A model generated the notes under the pieces. It ran no database searches. It was not told where the DNA came from and saw nothing but the letters and a program-made list of their open reading frames with translations. The position numbers were made by a program, and so were the translations under genes. Positions 41,527 through 50,561 of a DNA stretch of 64,000 bases are shown here, one piece after another. The stretch is taken from contig NZ_MKIN01000021.1 in the NCBI RefSeq assembly GCF_001938985.1, forward strand, positions 62,001-126,000, read 5' to 3'. This DNA comes from Gillisella taibaishanensis (GTDB taxonomy: Bacteria > Pseudomonadota > Alphaproteobacteria > Rhizobiales > Rhizobiaceae). Every line of letters starts with the position of its first letter. Position 1 is the first letter of the stretch.

Positions 41527-41653
41527 CTCGCTGTCAGCTACTCATTAAAAAGGGATCTGTAGAACAATCAATACCGTAACAAGAGACAGTCAATGTCCGG
41601 CGGTCACTGTGCTTGATCACAATATCGAACAGGCCAGCTGAACAATACTTCTG

Positions 41654-42070
41654 ATGGGGAACGTCTTGTTTAAAATTGCAGATTTGAGAATGTCGCCTAC
41701 ATCGAAAAGGCTGGCTGACAACGACCCAGTGGGAACATGTATCCTGCCGTATGGCGTGGTCGAGGAGTGGACAGGCGATTTCAACAGCGGCGTCTTGAAA
41801 CTCGGCAAACGCACCTCAATGTTGCATGGCCTGAGCTCTCCCGAATGCGGCCTGCTCGCGATCACCCGCTGCTATCCTCACAAGGATCGCACTTCTATCC
41901 TCGAGATATTCGAGAAGGCGGCCGCGAAAGCCTCCTCCTTCTGCTATTCCTCGATGATCGTCACCACCCCGCTGACGGCGCAGCCGGTGTTCTGTATGGG
42001 CCATTCAACCGTGGCCGAGAACAAATCCGGCTGCATTTCAGGCGTTTTTATCTTTCCGGCACTATCCTGA
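41654..42070 (+). CDS. Conserved-looking protein of unknown function
   Basis: An ORF of 138 residues from ATG 41654, or 126 from ATG 41690 (MSPTSKRLADNDP); neither has a good ribosome site. The sequence, including GTCILPYGVVEEWTGDF, TSMLHGLSSPECGLLAITR and SILEIFEKAAAKA, looks like a folded soluble protein and codon use is normal for the region. No family is recognised. It is preceded by the palindrome-rich gap with a FixK-like box and ends 4 nt before the convergent L,D-transpeptidase. Confidence 0.55.
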   Translation: MGNVLFKIADLRMSPTSKRLADNDPVGTCILPYGVVEEWTGDFNSGVLKLGKRTSMLHGLSSPECGLLAITRCYPHKDRTSILEIFEKAAAKASSFCYSSMIVTTPLTAQPVFCMGHSTVAENKSGCISGVFIFPALS

Positions 42071-42074
42071 CGGA

Positions 42075-42770
42075 TCAGCCACCGAAAATGGTGCGCAACA
42101 AGTCGATGCCGCGATCATCAAAACTGACATCGCCCTGCTTGTTGCCCGGGCCGACCACGATGACCTTGCTGCCGATATCGGCACGAGCATAGAGATCCTC
42201 GACATCCTTGTTGTTCATGCGGATGCAGCCTGACGACAGGTTGAGTCCGATGGACCAGGGCTGATTGGTGCCGTGAATGCGGAAAATTGTATCCTGATTG
42301 CCCTTGTAGAGATACATGGCGCGGGCGCCGAGCGGATTGTCCGGTCCGCCTTGCTGCACGACCGGCAGGACATGGCCATGGCGCGCCTCGCGCACCCGCA
42401 TTTCCTCAGGCGGGCGCCAGCTCGGCCATTCGACCTTGCGGCCGATCTTGACAACACCGGACCAACCGAAGCCGTCACGACCAACGCCGACGCCGTAGCG
42501 GATCGCACGGTTATTACCTTCAACCAAATAGAGAAACTTGTTGTTGGTATCGATGATGATCGTGCCGGGCGCTTCATTGGTGCTGAGCCGCACCAGCCGC
42601 CGCTTGAACTTGTCGGGAACCTCCCGCTTCATCATCTGCGGCGTCACGACGCTGCTGGCCGTCGAATTGGCGGGATCGTTGTTCCCAGGCGCCGCATGAA
42701 CCGCAACCGGCAAGGCCAGCACGGCCGCCAAAACGGCAGCCATCGCCGCATTCTTCTTCGTGGTCAGCAT
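42075..42770 (-). CDS. L,D-transpeptidase, YkuD family
   Basis: A 231-residue exported enzyme with a signal peptide (KNAAMAAVLAAVLALPVAVHA) and a YkuD domain. The active-site block is IHGTNQPWSIGLNLSSGCIR, with His about 17 residues before the catalytic Cys182 in SSGCIRM. It crosslinks peptidoglycan stem peptides or attaches proteins to them in the periplasm. A related enzyme is encoded 129 nt upstream on the same strand, the two sharing the core but differing in the N-terminal third. Rhizobiaceae, which grow from the pole, carry many such enzymes. Confidence 0.93.
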   Translation of the reverse strand: MLTTKKNAAMAAVLAAVLALPVAVHAAPGNNDPANSTASSVVTPQMMKREVPDKFKRRLVRLSTNEAPGTIIIDTNNKFLYLVEGNNRAIRYGVGVGRDGFGWSGVVKIGRKVEWPSWRPPEEMRVREARHGHVLPVVQQGGPDNPLGARAMYLYKGNQDTIFRIHGTNQPWSIGLNLSSGCIRMNNKDVEDLYARADIGSKVIVVGPGNKQGDVSFDDRGIDLLRTIFGG

Positions 42771-42899
42771 TATTTTCCCCTCTCCACTTCGTAAAACAGA
42801 TTATCCAAGCATTGCGCGGTTGCAAGCATACAGACAAAGATTTCCCACAGGACAGCGCCAAGCCAACGCACCCTCGGGCATCATTGAATCGCGTTGAAT

Positions 42900-43724
42900 T
42901 TACATGACGATGACTTTGGTACCGACGGGAACGCGGCCGTAGAGATCGGTCACATCCTCATTGCGCATGCGAATGCAGCCTGAGGACACACCGTAGCCAA
43001 TAGTCCACGGCGCATTGGTGCCGTGGATACGGTATAGCGTAGAGCCAAGATAAAGGGCGCGCGCACCGAGCGGATTTTCCGGTCCACCATCCATCCGGGC
43101 CGGCAGATAATGGCCCTTGGCCGCCTCACGCTCAATCATTTCCTTCGGCGGAATCCACTCCGGCCACTCTGTCTTGCGGGTCACTTTGTGCTCGCCGGCC
43201 CATTCAAAGCCTGGCTTGCCGACGCCGACGCCGTAACGGCGCGCCTGCCCACCCTCCATGACGAGATAGAGAAAGCGATTATTGGTATCGATGACCAGCG
43301 TACCCGGCTTTTCCTTGGTTTCGTAGGAAACCACCTGCGGCAAAAACTGCGGCGCGGTCGGTGTCGCCTGCCGGCGCACGGGCATGGCCGATGCCTGCTG
43401 CACGGCAGGCCGCAGCGGTGCCATCGCGGCCATGGGCGGGCGGGCCTGCTGCGGCACCGGTCGGGCGGCTGGTGGATAATAGGCCGAGCGGTAATAGACC
43501 GGCTGGGCAGGAGCGGGCTGCACGCGAGTGGCTTGGGCTGTCACTGGTGGAGCGCTGCGCACGCCAAGCTGAAGCAGCCAAGGTGCAGCCAGATCCGGGC
43601 TGACGACGACGGGCGGGCGGCTCTGATAGCGGTCATCAGCCATCGCCTTTCCAGCCCATACAGGCATCGCGGATAGCATCGACACGGCAAGGCCGGCTTT
43701 CAGGAAAAAACGCAGTGATGACAT
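42900..43724 (-). CDS. L,D-transpeptidase, YkuD family, with Pro/Ala-rich linker
   Basis: A 274-residue exported enzyme: signal peptide (FFLKAGLAVSMLSAMPVWAG), a low-complexity Pro/Ala/Gln linker from residue about 60 to 120 (RPVPQQARPPMAAMAPLRP), then a YkuD domain with IHGTNAPWTIGYGVSSGCIR and catalytic Cys250. The linker could span from the membrane into the wall. It is paralogous to the neighbouring transpeptidase, so a local duplication is likely. Confidence 0.93.
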   Translation of the reverse strand: MSSLRFFLKAGLAVSMLSAMPVWAGKAMADDRYQSRPPVVVSPDLAAPWLLQLGVRSAPPVTAQATRVQPAPAQPVYYRSAYYPPAARPVPQQARPPMAAMAPLRPAVQQASAMPVRRQATPTAPQFLPQVVSYETKEKPGTLVIDTNNRFLYLVMEGGQARRYGVGVGKPGFEWAGEHKVTRKTEWPEWIPPKEMIEREAAKGHYLPARMDGGPENPLGARALYLGSTLYRIHGTNAPWTIGYGVSSGCIRMRNEDVTDLYGRVPVGTKVIVM

Positions 43725-43908
43725 CGGCTAACCCCAACTCTCAATTCCATGTTCTTTGCCGATCAACCTGCCAGTTCCGCTTCTGCAAAATGGTAAACAG
43801 CCGTTCATTCAAATTGCAGAAAATCGGGAAAGCTTTCGTCAGGGTTAGTATTTCGTTTGAAAACAAAGTGAACAAATAGTAAACAAAATCACTAACGGAG
43901 GTTTGGGA

Positions 43909-44538
43909 ATGGATACGGGACTGATTGCGGACGAGACGGGAGCTTTGCGCTGTTTCTGGCACGGTGGCCTTGCCGACTATCAGCGCTATCACGACGAGGA
44001 ATGGGGACGGCCCGTCACGGATGATACCAGGCTATTTGAGAAGATCTGCCTCGAAGGCTTTCAATCCGGCTTGTCCTGGCTGACGATCCTACGCAAGCGG
44101 GAGAATTTTCGCGCCGCATTCGCCGGTTTCGACTTAGCAAAGGTAGCTCTGTTCGATGAAGCGGACATCGCCCGCTGCCTTGCCGATCCCGGCATCGTAC
44201 GCCATCGCGGCAAGATCGTCTCGACCATCAACAATGCTCGCCGCGCGCTGGACCTCAAGGCGGAATTCGGCTCGCTTGCCGCCTATTTCTGGCGTTTCGA
44301 ACCGGATGCGTCTGAACGGCCGGCCAGCATGGATTATGCAGCGCTTCGGGCCAATCCAACCTCTCCAACGTCGATCCGTCTATCGAAGGAATTGAAGAAG
44401 CGCGGATGGACGTTTGTCGGCCCAACCACCGTCTATGCCTTCATGCAGGCCATGGGCCTGGTCAACGACCATCTGGAAGGCTGCATCTGCCGCGAAAAGA
44501 TCGAGCGGCTCAGAAACGAATTTTCTCGCCCGACCTGA
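43909..44538 (+). CDS. tag: DNA-3-methyladenine glycosylase I
   Basis: A 209-residue protein with the Tag pattern: RCFWHGGLADYQRYHDEEWGRP, FEKICLEGFQSGLSWLTILRKRE, FVGPTTVYAFMQAMGLVNDH and EGCICRE. The zinc ligands expected from E. coli Tag are present as Cys15, His29 and the C-terminal His and Cys. It removes 3-methyladenine from alkylated DNA. GGAGG seven bases before 43909 fixes the start. It is divergent from the transpeptidases. Confidence 0.95.
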   Translation: MDTGLIADETGALRCFWHGGLADYQRYHDEEWGRPVTDDTRLFEKICLEGFQSGLSWLTILRKRENFRAAFAGFDLAKVALFDEADIARCLADPGIVRHRGKIVSTINNARRALDLKAEFGSLAAYFWRFEPDASERPASMDYAALRANPTSPTSIRLSKELKKRGWTFVGPTTVYAFMQAMGLVNDHLEGCICREKIERLRNEFSRPT

Positions 44539-44580
44539 GCGAGTACTCACTGAGTCAAAGCCAACTTGCTTCGGCGTGCT

Positions 44581-45282
44581 TCAGCCAATCGCAGCAACCA
44601 GATCTGGCAGGCCAGATATCTCGGCCAACTCACGGAAACGCGGCGCCTCGTCCGGCTTTTCGACATGTTCGAAAATCCAGGTAAGCTCGTGGGGCACGAA
44701 CACGCCCCAGGCACCGACGGCAAGGGCCGGAACGATGTCGGACTTCAGAGAATTTCCGACCATCATCGCCCGCTCCGGCTCGTCGCCATGCTTTGAGAAA
44801 ATCCGGCGATAGGTCGTAGCGGTTTTGTCAGAGACGATTTCCACCGCATCGAAATACTCGCCGAGCCCCGATTGCGCGAGCTTGCGCTCCTGGTCGAACA
44901 GGTCGCCCTTCGTGATCATCACGAGGAAATAGTGCCCCGCCAGGGTCTCCAGCACATCGCGCACTCCCGGCAGCGTTTCCACGGGATGGCTGAGCAGATC
45001 GCGGCCGATCGCCAGGATCTGGCTGATCACCGCGCCCGGCGCCCGGCCCTCGGTGATATCAAGCGCGGTTTCGATCATCGACAGGGTAAAACCTTTGATG
45101 CCGAAGCCGTAATGGGCGAGATTGCGTTTCTCAGCCTCCAGCAGGCGCTCGGAAATGTGTTCCGGCTCCGCATAATCGGCCAGCAGGGAACGGAAATGCT
45201 CTTCCGTCAGCCGGTAGAATTGCTCGTTCTGCCACAGCGTATCGTCGGCATCGAGACCGATCGTCGTCAGCGCACGCGTCAT
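44581..45282 (-). CDS. HAD family hydrolase (phosphatase)
   Basis: A 233-residue HAD enzyme: motif I IGLDADDTLWQNE, a helical cap, motif II LVMITKGDLFDQ, motif III/IV MMVGNSLKSDIVPALAVG. The closest kind is the phosphoglycolate-phosphatase-like or YjjG-like group. The start at 45282 follows GGAGGAT; the longer frame to 45384 overlaps the DUF305 gene and is not used. The substrate is unknown. Confidence 0.88.
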   Translation of the reverse strand: MTRALTTIGLDADDTLWQNEQFYRLTEEHFRSLLADYAEPEHISERLLEAEKRNLAHYGFGIKGFTLSMIETALDITEGRAPGAVISQILAIGRDLLSHPVETLPGVRDVLETLAGHYFLVMITKGDLFDQERKLAQSGLGEYFDAVEIVSDKTATTYRRIFSKHGDEPERAMMVGNSLKSDIVPALAVGAWGVFVPHELTWIFEHVEKPDEAPRFRELAEISGLPDLVAAIG

Positions 45283-45364
45283 ATCCTCCTCCAATGCCGC
45301 CCTTGCCCTCGACAACAGGGTCGAGAGTGCAGGCTGCCCCGGCAATCGGGACAGCCGCCGGCTG

Positions 45365-45760
45365 TTATTTGCCGTGGGCGTCAAGCCATTGCTGCATCAT
45401 GGCAATCTCGCCTTCCTGGGCCTTGATGATGTCTTCGGCCAGTTTGCGCAGCTTTTCATCCTTGCCATATTGCAATTCCACCTTAGCCATGTCGATGGCC
45501 CCCTGGTGATGGGCGATCATGCCACGCACGAAATCAACGTCGGCATCACCGGTCATCGGCTTGGCCATGGCCTTGTGCATCTTGGCATTGGCCGCAAGAA
45601 ATGCCTTGCTCGACGGTGATTTCGAACCGGCATCCGACGGCATCGATTTGGCCGGCATGCTGTGATCCATGCCTTTCATCGCGTCTTCGGCATTGGCAAC
45701 AACAGGGGCGACAGTGGAAGCAAGCAGCAGGCTTGCAGCGATAACGATAGTTCTGACCAT
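45365..45760 (-). CDS. DUF305 / CopM-family exported metallochaperone-like protein
   Basis: A 131-residue protein with a signal peptide (TIVIAASLLLASTVAPVVANA), a Met-rich stretch (AMKGMDHSMPAKSM), and the DUF305 core FVRGMIAHHQGAIDMAKVEL with KAQEGEIAMMQQWL. The His-His and Met residues are typical metal ligands. Members handle copper in the periplasm. A second exported Cys/His-rich protein is encoded 76 nt upstream on the same strand, suggesting one metal-handling unit. Confidence 0.88.
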   Translation of the reverse strand: MVRTIVIAASLLLASTVAPVVANAEDAMKGMDHSMPAKSMPSDAGSKSPSSKAFLAANAKMHKAMAKPMTGDADVDFVRGMIAHHQGAIDMAKVELQYGKDEKLRKLAEDIIKAQEGEIAMMQQWLDAHGK

Positions 45761-45836
45761 AACAGGTCCTTTCTGACTGTGAGGCTAAAGCTTCGGGCGC
45801 AGACTGAAGCCAGCGACCCGCAGTGCAATCCATGCG

Positions 45837-46232
45837 TCAGAGAAAGCGAGGCGGCGGCACCGGTGGCAGATGGCTGCGCGACGACAGAGGCCGCACTGCT
45901 GACGGCAAAGGCGCATCGCCGACCATAGGCTTGCCGTCGACACTCTGGAACGCCACAGGCAAAACCAGACAGGCGACGCACTGGCAGCACCCGGCGCCTG
46001 GATGGCCAGCCCGGCCTTGCCGGTGATCTAAGCAGCAAATATCCTTCAGATCGCCATGTGTTGCCACGTCCTGCATCGCCTTATGCGCAATAGGCATCTC
46101 ATCATGCTGATGCACCATTGGAGCAGACGTCGCCGCCACGCTCTTGGCCATAGGTTGAGCCTCGGCAGCAAACGGCATCAAGCCATAAGCCACGGCAGCA
46201 AGGACCAACAGGAAGCGACGAAGAATAGCCAT
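45837..46232 (-). CDS. Exported Cys/His-rich protein, possible copper-related
   Basis: A 131-residue protein with a signal peptide (LRRFLLVLAAVAYGLMPFAAEA) and a short region with clustered Met, His and Cys: MVHQHDEMPIAHKAMQD followed by DICCLDHRQG and GCCQCVACLV. The latter part resembles DUF2946-type small proteins near copper genes. The sequence has the right composition for metal binding; the function is inferred. ATG 46232 is preferred over 46238. It is followed by the DUF305 gene. Confidence 0.7.
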   Translation of the reverse strand: MAILRRFLLVLAAVAYGLMPFAAEAQPMAKSVAATSAPMVHQHDEMPIAHKAMQDVATHGDLKDICCLDHRQGRAGHPGAGCCQCVACLVLPVAFQSVDGKPMVGDAPLPSAVRPLSSRSHLPPVPPPRFL

Positions 46233-46277
46233 AGACAATAATCTATGCCGATCATCTCATCAGGCAAGCGCTTTCGC

Positions 46278-47387
46278 TCAGGCCTTCCGGCTTTTGAGTT
46301 GGCTTGCCAGATCCAGCCATTGCTGGGCACGCCGCGCCCAGGTGAAATGGGTGCGCACATGCTGCGTCCGTTCATGGCGTCTTGCCGAGGTCGCGGCTGG
46401 ATCCCGCTTCATTGCCAGCAGCGCCTCGCTGGCAAAATCGATATAGGCTTTCACCAGGCCCGGATAGGACGGCGCCATCTCCATGAAATGCGCCAGGCCG
46501 TCCAGCACCTCAGGAAGGGCGCCAAGCCTGGTGGTGATGACGTCGGCCCCGCTCGCCAGCGCTTCGACCGCGCTGATGCAGAATGTTTCGGCAAAGGTCG
46601 AGGGATAGGTCAGCGCCGCCACATCCTTCAAGGCCACAGCAAGATCCTGCTGCGGCACGGATGAATGATAGCGGACGCCGTTCAGGTTGCGCGCCAGTTC
46701 GTAGAGATAGGCATTGGTATCCCCCTCCCCGCCCATGCCATAGACATTCATGCCCGAGAAGACTTTCAGCTCCGCCCCCGGCAAGCGCACGCGAATGGTG
46801 GGAAAGGCGGCGAGCAGGATATCGAGACCGCGAAACGGCGTGCTGGTATAGGTCAGCACCGGCGGCGCGCCGGTCTCATACCACGGCGCCTGCAAGGGCT
46901 GAGCCAGAAAGGCCGGCGACACGGCATTGCCGATCACCACAGCGCGCGACCGGTCGATGCCGAAGGTATCGGCATACTGGTTCAGCTGCCAATGGCTGAC
47001 CATGACATAGGCGTCCCATATATCCCGCTCTGCAGCTGCGCGCAGACCGGCGACGGCGGGCTGGTCGGCGGCATGGTGGCAATAAATGACGATCGGAATA
47101 TGCGGCGGCACGACCTGGCGAAACTTGACGCCGGCGGCAAGCGACACCACGACCACGACATCGAACTGATCGAAGCCCTCCCGACCGACGGTGCCTCCCA
47201 AAGCCAGACGCACCCCCCGGACCGTCCGCTCCGTAACCGGCTCATTCATCAAGGTGACGCCGGCGCCTGCTTTGACAAGTTCTTCGGCGAGATAGACCAC
47301 GGCCGATTGCGTGCCGCCGAGAGGCGCTTTGAGAGGTGTTTTCGGGTCGTAGTCGCCGCCGAACGGATCGATAAACAGAAAATTCAT
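46278..47387 (-). CDS. Glycosyltransferase family 4-like protein
   Basis: A 369-residue protein with a GT-B layout: N-terminal MNFLFIDPFGGDYDPKTPLK and GGTQSAVVYLAEELVKAG, then the C-terminal nucleotide-sugar half with LTYTSTPFRGLDIL and TYPSTFAETFCISAVEALASG (the E-x7-E type motif). It probably transfers a sugar to a lipid or polysaccharide at the cytoplasmic face. No polysaccharide cluster surrounds it. Start 47387 matches the family N-terminus; the longer frame to 47447 does not. Confidence 0.85.
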   Translation of the reverse strand: MNFLFIDPFGGDYDPKTPLKAPLGGTQSAVVYLAEELVKAGAGVTLMNEPVTERTVRGVRLALGGTVGREGFDQFDVVVVVSLAAGVKFRQVVPPHIPIVIYCHHAADQPAVAGLRAAAERDIWDAYVMVSHWQLNQYADTFGIDRSRAVVIGNAVSPAFLAQPLQAPWYETGAPPVLTYTSTPFRGLDILLAAFPTIRVRLPGAELKVFSGMNVYGMGGEGDTNAYLYELARNLNGVRYHSSVPQQDLAVALKDVAALTYPSTFAETFCISAVEALASGADVITTRLGALPEVLDGLAHFMEMAPSYPGLVKAYIDFASEALLAMKRDPAATSARRHERTQHVRTHFTWARRAQQWLDLASQLKSRKA

Positions 47388-47602
47388 GCCACCCCCCTGA
47401 GCATCGGCCGAAAACCAGGATTTCCGGATAAGCCAATGCGGAAACAAAACTTCAGCCGCCGGTCAAAAGCGCCCCTGCTCATGCAAAGGCTCTGACATGC
47501 TGATGCATCCTCGCCTTGAAAGAATTTCGAATATCCCAAATGCTCTAATGGCTTGAGATGTCCGAAACCGGAATATGAAGATCATTTCAATGACTCTTCA
47601 TA

Positions 47603-48364
47603 TCAATCACAAGCAGCATATATGACCTTGTGCTGAATGCGATAATCCTTGCTCTCTTCCCCAAGCGGCGCGACCGGCCAATCCCAACCGGCCACGGCAG
47701 GCGGCGGCTCGACACCGGCGAGAAGATCCGTCTTCTCGTGAACACTGCCTGTGCGATCGATGACCTCAAAAGAAATATCTGTAATCAGACAGGTGCTGGC
47801 GGCAACCTGCTTCAGTCCGTCGATATGCGCCTGTATCAACTGGGCCACCGCATCGTCAGGCATCGGCGCGGTTTCCGCCGCCAGCCGCTTTTTAACGCCC
47901 ATGCCGATCTGCGAGAGCAGATTGGCCGAGACCACCAGATCCAGCCAGGGCACCCGCCGCAGGAAATCGAGCGGCTCGGGCACTTCGCAGGTCCTGAGAG
48001 CATCGTAGCCTGAGAGATCGCGCTCAATAAAGCGCACATTCTTCAGCCCCTTATAGGCCACCCATGCCCGAACGCTCGCGATATGCACCAAATCGACAAG
48101 TACGACCGTATCGAAAGCACGCGACAGGGCAACCACAGGCACATCACGCAACAGGCCGGAGCCAAGCACGACGACGGTGCGGCGGGGGGTGATCGCCGAG
48201 GCCGCCTTCAGGATCACTTGGTTGCAGTTGCGCTCATGTTCCGCCCAGGCAGAGGCGCACCGGCGTCCGCGCGACCAGAGATTGATGGAATAGCGAATAA
48301 AGGGTCGATGCTCTCTCGAGGTCATCCACCGTGTCGCCGCATAATTGAGTGCTTCAAAGATCAT
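47603..48364 (-). CDS. Unknown protein with a Rossmann-like core
   Basis: A 253-residue protein starting MIFEALNYAATRWMTSREHRPFI. Residues about 60-90 read RRTVVVLGSGLLRDVPVVAL and FDTVVLVDLVHI, a glycine-bearing beta-alpha-beta pattern seen in methyltransferase- or dehydrogenase-type folds. No catalytic signature is certain. The frame extends far upstream to 49288 but that part is the antisense of hisS. The gene is divergent from hisS with 171 nt between. Confidence 0.65.
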   Translation of the reverse strand: MIFEALNYAATRWMTSREHRPFIRYSINLWSRGRRCASAWAEHERNCNQVILKAASAITPRRTVVVLGSGLLRDVPVVALSRAFDTVVLVDLVHIASVRAWVAYKGLKNVRFIERDLSGYDALRTCEVPEPLDFLRRVPWLDLVVSANLLSQIGMGVKKRLAAETAPMPDDAVAQLIQAHIDGLKQVAASTCLITDISFEVIDRTGSVHEKTDLLAGVEPPPAVAGWDWPVAPLGEESKDYRIQHKVIYAACD

Positions 48365-48535
48365 GGGCGGGACGCTAAAGCATTTCGAGGAAAAGTGTAA
48401 AACGGTTTCCCTGATGTGACGGGCGGCGGTTGCGCCAGGCTGACGTATCGCCCTGCGTGGGCTTTCGTCTTGCCCCCCTGTCTCGCATCCTCTAAGACAC
48501 AGGCACCTTTGACCTTTGAAAATCCGGTGCCGATC

Positions 48536-50050
48536 ATGAGCGAAAAAAATAAGAAGCCCCAGAAGCTGAAAGCCCGCCTGCCGCGCGGTTTCGTGGACCG
48601 GGAAGCCCATGACATCAGAGCCGTCAACGAGATGACCGCGAAGATTCGCGAAGTCTACGAGCGCTACGGCTTCGATCCTGTCGAGACGCCGATGTTCGAA
48701 TATACCGACGCGCTCGGCAAATTCCTGCCCGACAGCGACCGCCCCAACGAAGGCGTGTTCTCGCTGCAGGACGATGACGACCAGTGGATGAGCCTGCGCT
48801 ACGACCTGACCGCACCGCTCGCCCGCCATGTCGCCGAGAACTTCAACGACATCCAGCTGCCCTACCGCACCTACCGCGCTGGCTACGTGTTCCGCAACGA
48901 AAAGCCCGGCCCCGGCCGCTTCCGCCAGTTCATGCAGTTCGACGCCGATAGCGTCGGTGCGCCCGGAGTGCAGGCCGATGCCGAAATGTGCATGATGATG
49001 GCCGACACGCTGGAAGCGCTCGGCATCAAGCGCGGCGATTACGTGATCCGGGTGAACAACCGTAAGGTTCTGGATGGTGTGATGGAAGCCATCGGGCTCG
49101 GTGGTGAAGAAAATGCGGCGCGGCGGCTGAACGTACTGCGGGCGATTGATAAGCTCGATAAGTTTGGCCCGGAAGGCGTGAAGCTGCTGCTCGGTGAAGG
49201 ACGCAAGGATGAGAGCGGCGACTTCACCAAGGGCGCCGGGCTGAACCAAGAGCAAACTGAAAAAGTCCTGTTTTTTGTCAGCATTCAAGATTACGCAGCC
49301 AGTGCAGCGGAATTGGCCGCCCTAGTCGCGGGAACGGCAAGAGGCGCAGAGGGCGTAGAAGAGTTGAATGCAATCGGGGCTCTCGTCGCTGGCGGAGGTT
49401 ACGATTCATCTCGTATCAAAATCGACCCCTCTGTCGTCCGTGGCCTCGAATACTACACCGGCCCCGTATACGAAGCCGAACTCACCTTCGACGTCACCAA
49501 CGAAAAGGGCGAGAAAGTCGTGTTCGGTTCGGTCGGCGGCGGTGGCCGTTACGATGGTCTCGTGTCGCGCTTCATGGGCCAGCCGGTGCCAGCCACGGGA
49601 TTTTCCATCGGCGTCTCGCGTCTGATGACCGCCTTGAAGAACCTCGGCAAGCTTGGCACCGACGAGGTGATTGCGCCTGTTTTGGTCACCGTCATGGATG
49701 GCGATGTGGAAAGCATGGGCCGCTACCAGCGCTTCACCCAGGACCTGCGCAACGCTGGCATCCGCGCCGAGATGTACCAAGGCAACTGGAAGAAATTCGG
49801 CAACCAGCTGAAATATGCCGACCGTCGCGGCTCCCCGATCGCCATCATCCAGGGCGGCGACGAGCGGGCTGAAGGCGTTGTGCAGATCAAGGACCTGATT
49901 GAGGGCAAGCGGCTATCGGGCGAAATCACCGACAATACCGAATGGCGCGAAGCCCGTGTCGCCCAGATCATGGTGCCGGAAGCGGACCTGGTTGAAAAGG
50001 TGAAAGAGATTTTGGCCGCACAGGCGGAAGACCGGGAACGGGCGAAGTAA
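48536..50050 (+). CDS. hisS: Histidyl-tRNA synthetase
   Basis: A 504-residue class II synthetase with motif 1 region [14 protein letters not shown], motif 2 [20 protein letters not shown], histidine-specific [15 protein letters not shown] and motif 3 [12 protein letters not shown]. The ATG at 48536 ([11 protein letters not shown]) is used; upstream in-frame codons lack support. It is followed after a repeat-bearing gap by its catalytically inactive relative hisZ. This longer HisS form is typical of Rhizobiales. Confidence 0.97.
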   Translation: MSEKNKKPQKLKARLPRGFVDREAHDIRAVNEMTAKIREVYERYGFDPVETPMFEYTDALGKFLPDSDRPNEGVFSLQDDDDQWMSLRYDLTAPLARHVAENFNDIQLPYRTYRAGYVFRNEKPGPGRFRQFMQFDADSVGAPGVQADAEMCMMMADTLEALGIKRGDYVIRVNNRKVLDGVMEAIGLGGEENAARRLNVLRAIDKLDKFGPEGVKLLLGEGRKDESGDFTKGAGLNQEQTEKVLFFVSIQDYAASAAELAALVAGTARGAEGVEELNAIGALVAGGGYDSSRIKIDPSVVRGLEYYTGPVYEAELTFDVTNEKGEKVVFGSVGGGGRYDGLVSRFMGQPVPATGFSIGVSRLMTALKNLGKLGTDEVIAPVLVTVMDGDVESMGRYQRFTQDLRNAGIRAEMYQGNWKKFGNQLKYADRRGSPIAIIQGGDERAEGVVQIKDLIEGKRLSGEITDNTEWREARVAQIMVPEADLVEKVKEILAAQAEDRERAK

Positions 50051-50059
50051 AAGCGGAAA

Positions 50060-50095
50060 GCCCCTCCCCAACCCTCCCCACAAGGGGAAGGGAGC
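50060..50095. repeat. Short palindromic intergenic repeat
   Basis: CCCTCCCC-ACAA-GGGGAAGGG with flanking CCCC/GGG runs, just after hisS. This C/G-run hairpin is of a type widespread between genes in rhizobia. It may act as an mRNA 3' hairpin. Confidence 0.6.
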
Positions 50096-50202
50096 GCGTT
50101 GTGCCGAGTCATCAGCTTGGCGACTTAATAAACGGCTGCAGTTGCGATTTTTAAAAGCGGATGGGCCACTATTCAAAGCGTTTGCCTTATGGAGCGAGCG
50201 GT

Positions 50203-50256
50203 CAGCCCCTCGCCTTCTCCCCACCTGTGGGGGAGATGCCGGCAGGCAGAGGGGGT
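50203..50256. repeat. Second rhizobial-type palindromic repeat
   Basis: Contains CTCCCCAC-CT-GTGGGGGAG at 50217-50235 next to GATGCCGGCAGGCAGAGGGGG. The combination of CCCC hairpin and GCCGGCAGGC block is a familiar intergenic repeat of Rhizobiaceae genomes. Confidence 0.65.
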
Positions 50257-50361
50257 ATCCTTGCGCGAACGACTGCGGCGATTATGATCGGGAGGGCTCA
50301 TCATTTTCAAGAGACCGCCTTGCAGGAAAGCGCCCCTATTCCCATTGCAAAGTGGAACGAG

Positions 50362-50561
50362 ATGAAGAAGCTCGAAGCCTCCTGGTTTGACCGGCTGTCT
50401 ACCGTTTACCTCATCGTTGGCGTGGCGGCACCATTGCCGCCAGCAGCCTCTCGTCATCAGGTGACCATAAACTTCCGCTGTTTGGCTTCGTCTTCTGGAT
50501 TTTTCTGTCGATCGTGTTACATATATTGGCAAGGTTCTCTATTCTGGAGATGAGGCAATGA
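50362..50561 (+). pseudogene. Small membrane-protein gene with an apparent frameshift
   Basis: Frame one from ATG 50362 encodes MKKLEASWFDRLSTVYLIVG and then degenerates. A frame two bases off encodes GTIAASSLSSSGDHKLPLFG, then FVFWIFLSIVLHILARFS and a final LEMRQ, ending in TGA at 50559-50561. Joined near 50420, the parts make one small protein with two hydrophobic segments. The 200-nt span is not a multiple of three, so a one-base indel is implied. Its stop overlaps the start of the microprotein (ATGA), so the pair was or is translationally coupled. No family recognised. Confidence 0.55.

Larger units (their letters stand above)
40958..41653. other. 696-bp intergenic region with SOS box, FixK-like box and palindromes
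   Basis: The left end holds the LexA site of the imuA cassette. The rest, about 41140-41640, is more AT-rich than its surroundings and contains three perfect inverted repeats and an FNR/FixK-like box listed separately. No ORF with coding character was found in it. It is the upstream region of the unknown gene at 41654. Confidence 0.6.

Noticed and set aside
48365..49288. N-terminal extension of the unknown protein at 47603-48364
   Set aside because: Runs antisense to hisS; the true start MIFEAL is at 48364.
50161..50553. 130-codon plus-strand frame across the repeat
   Set aside because: It starts inside the palindromic repeat and merely contains the first part of the frameshifted small membrane gene; its C-terminal half is Cys/Ser-rich noise.
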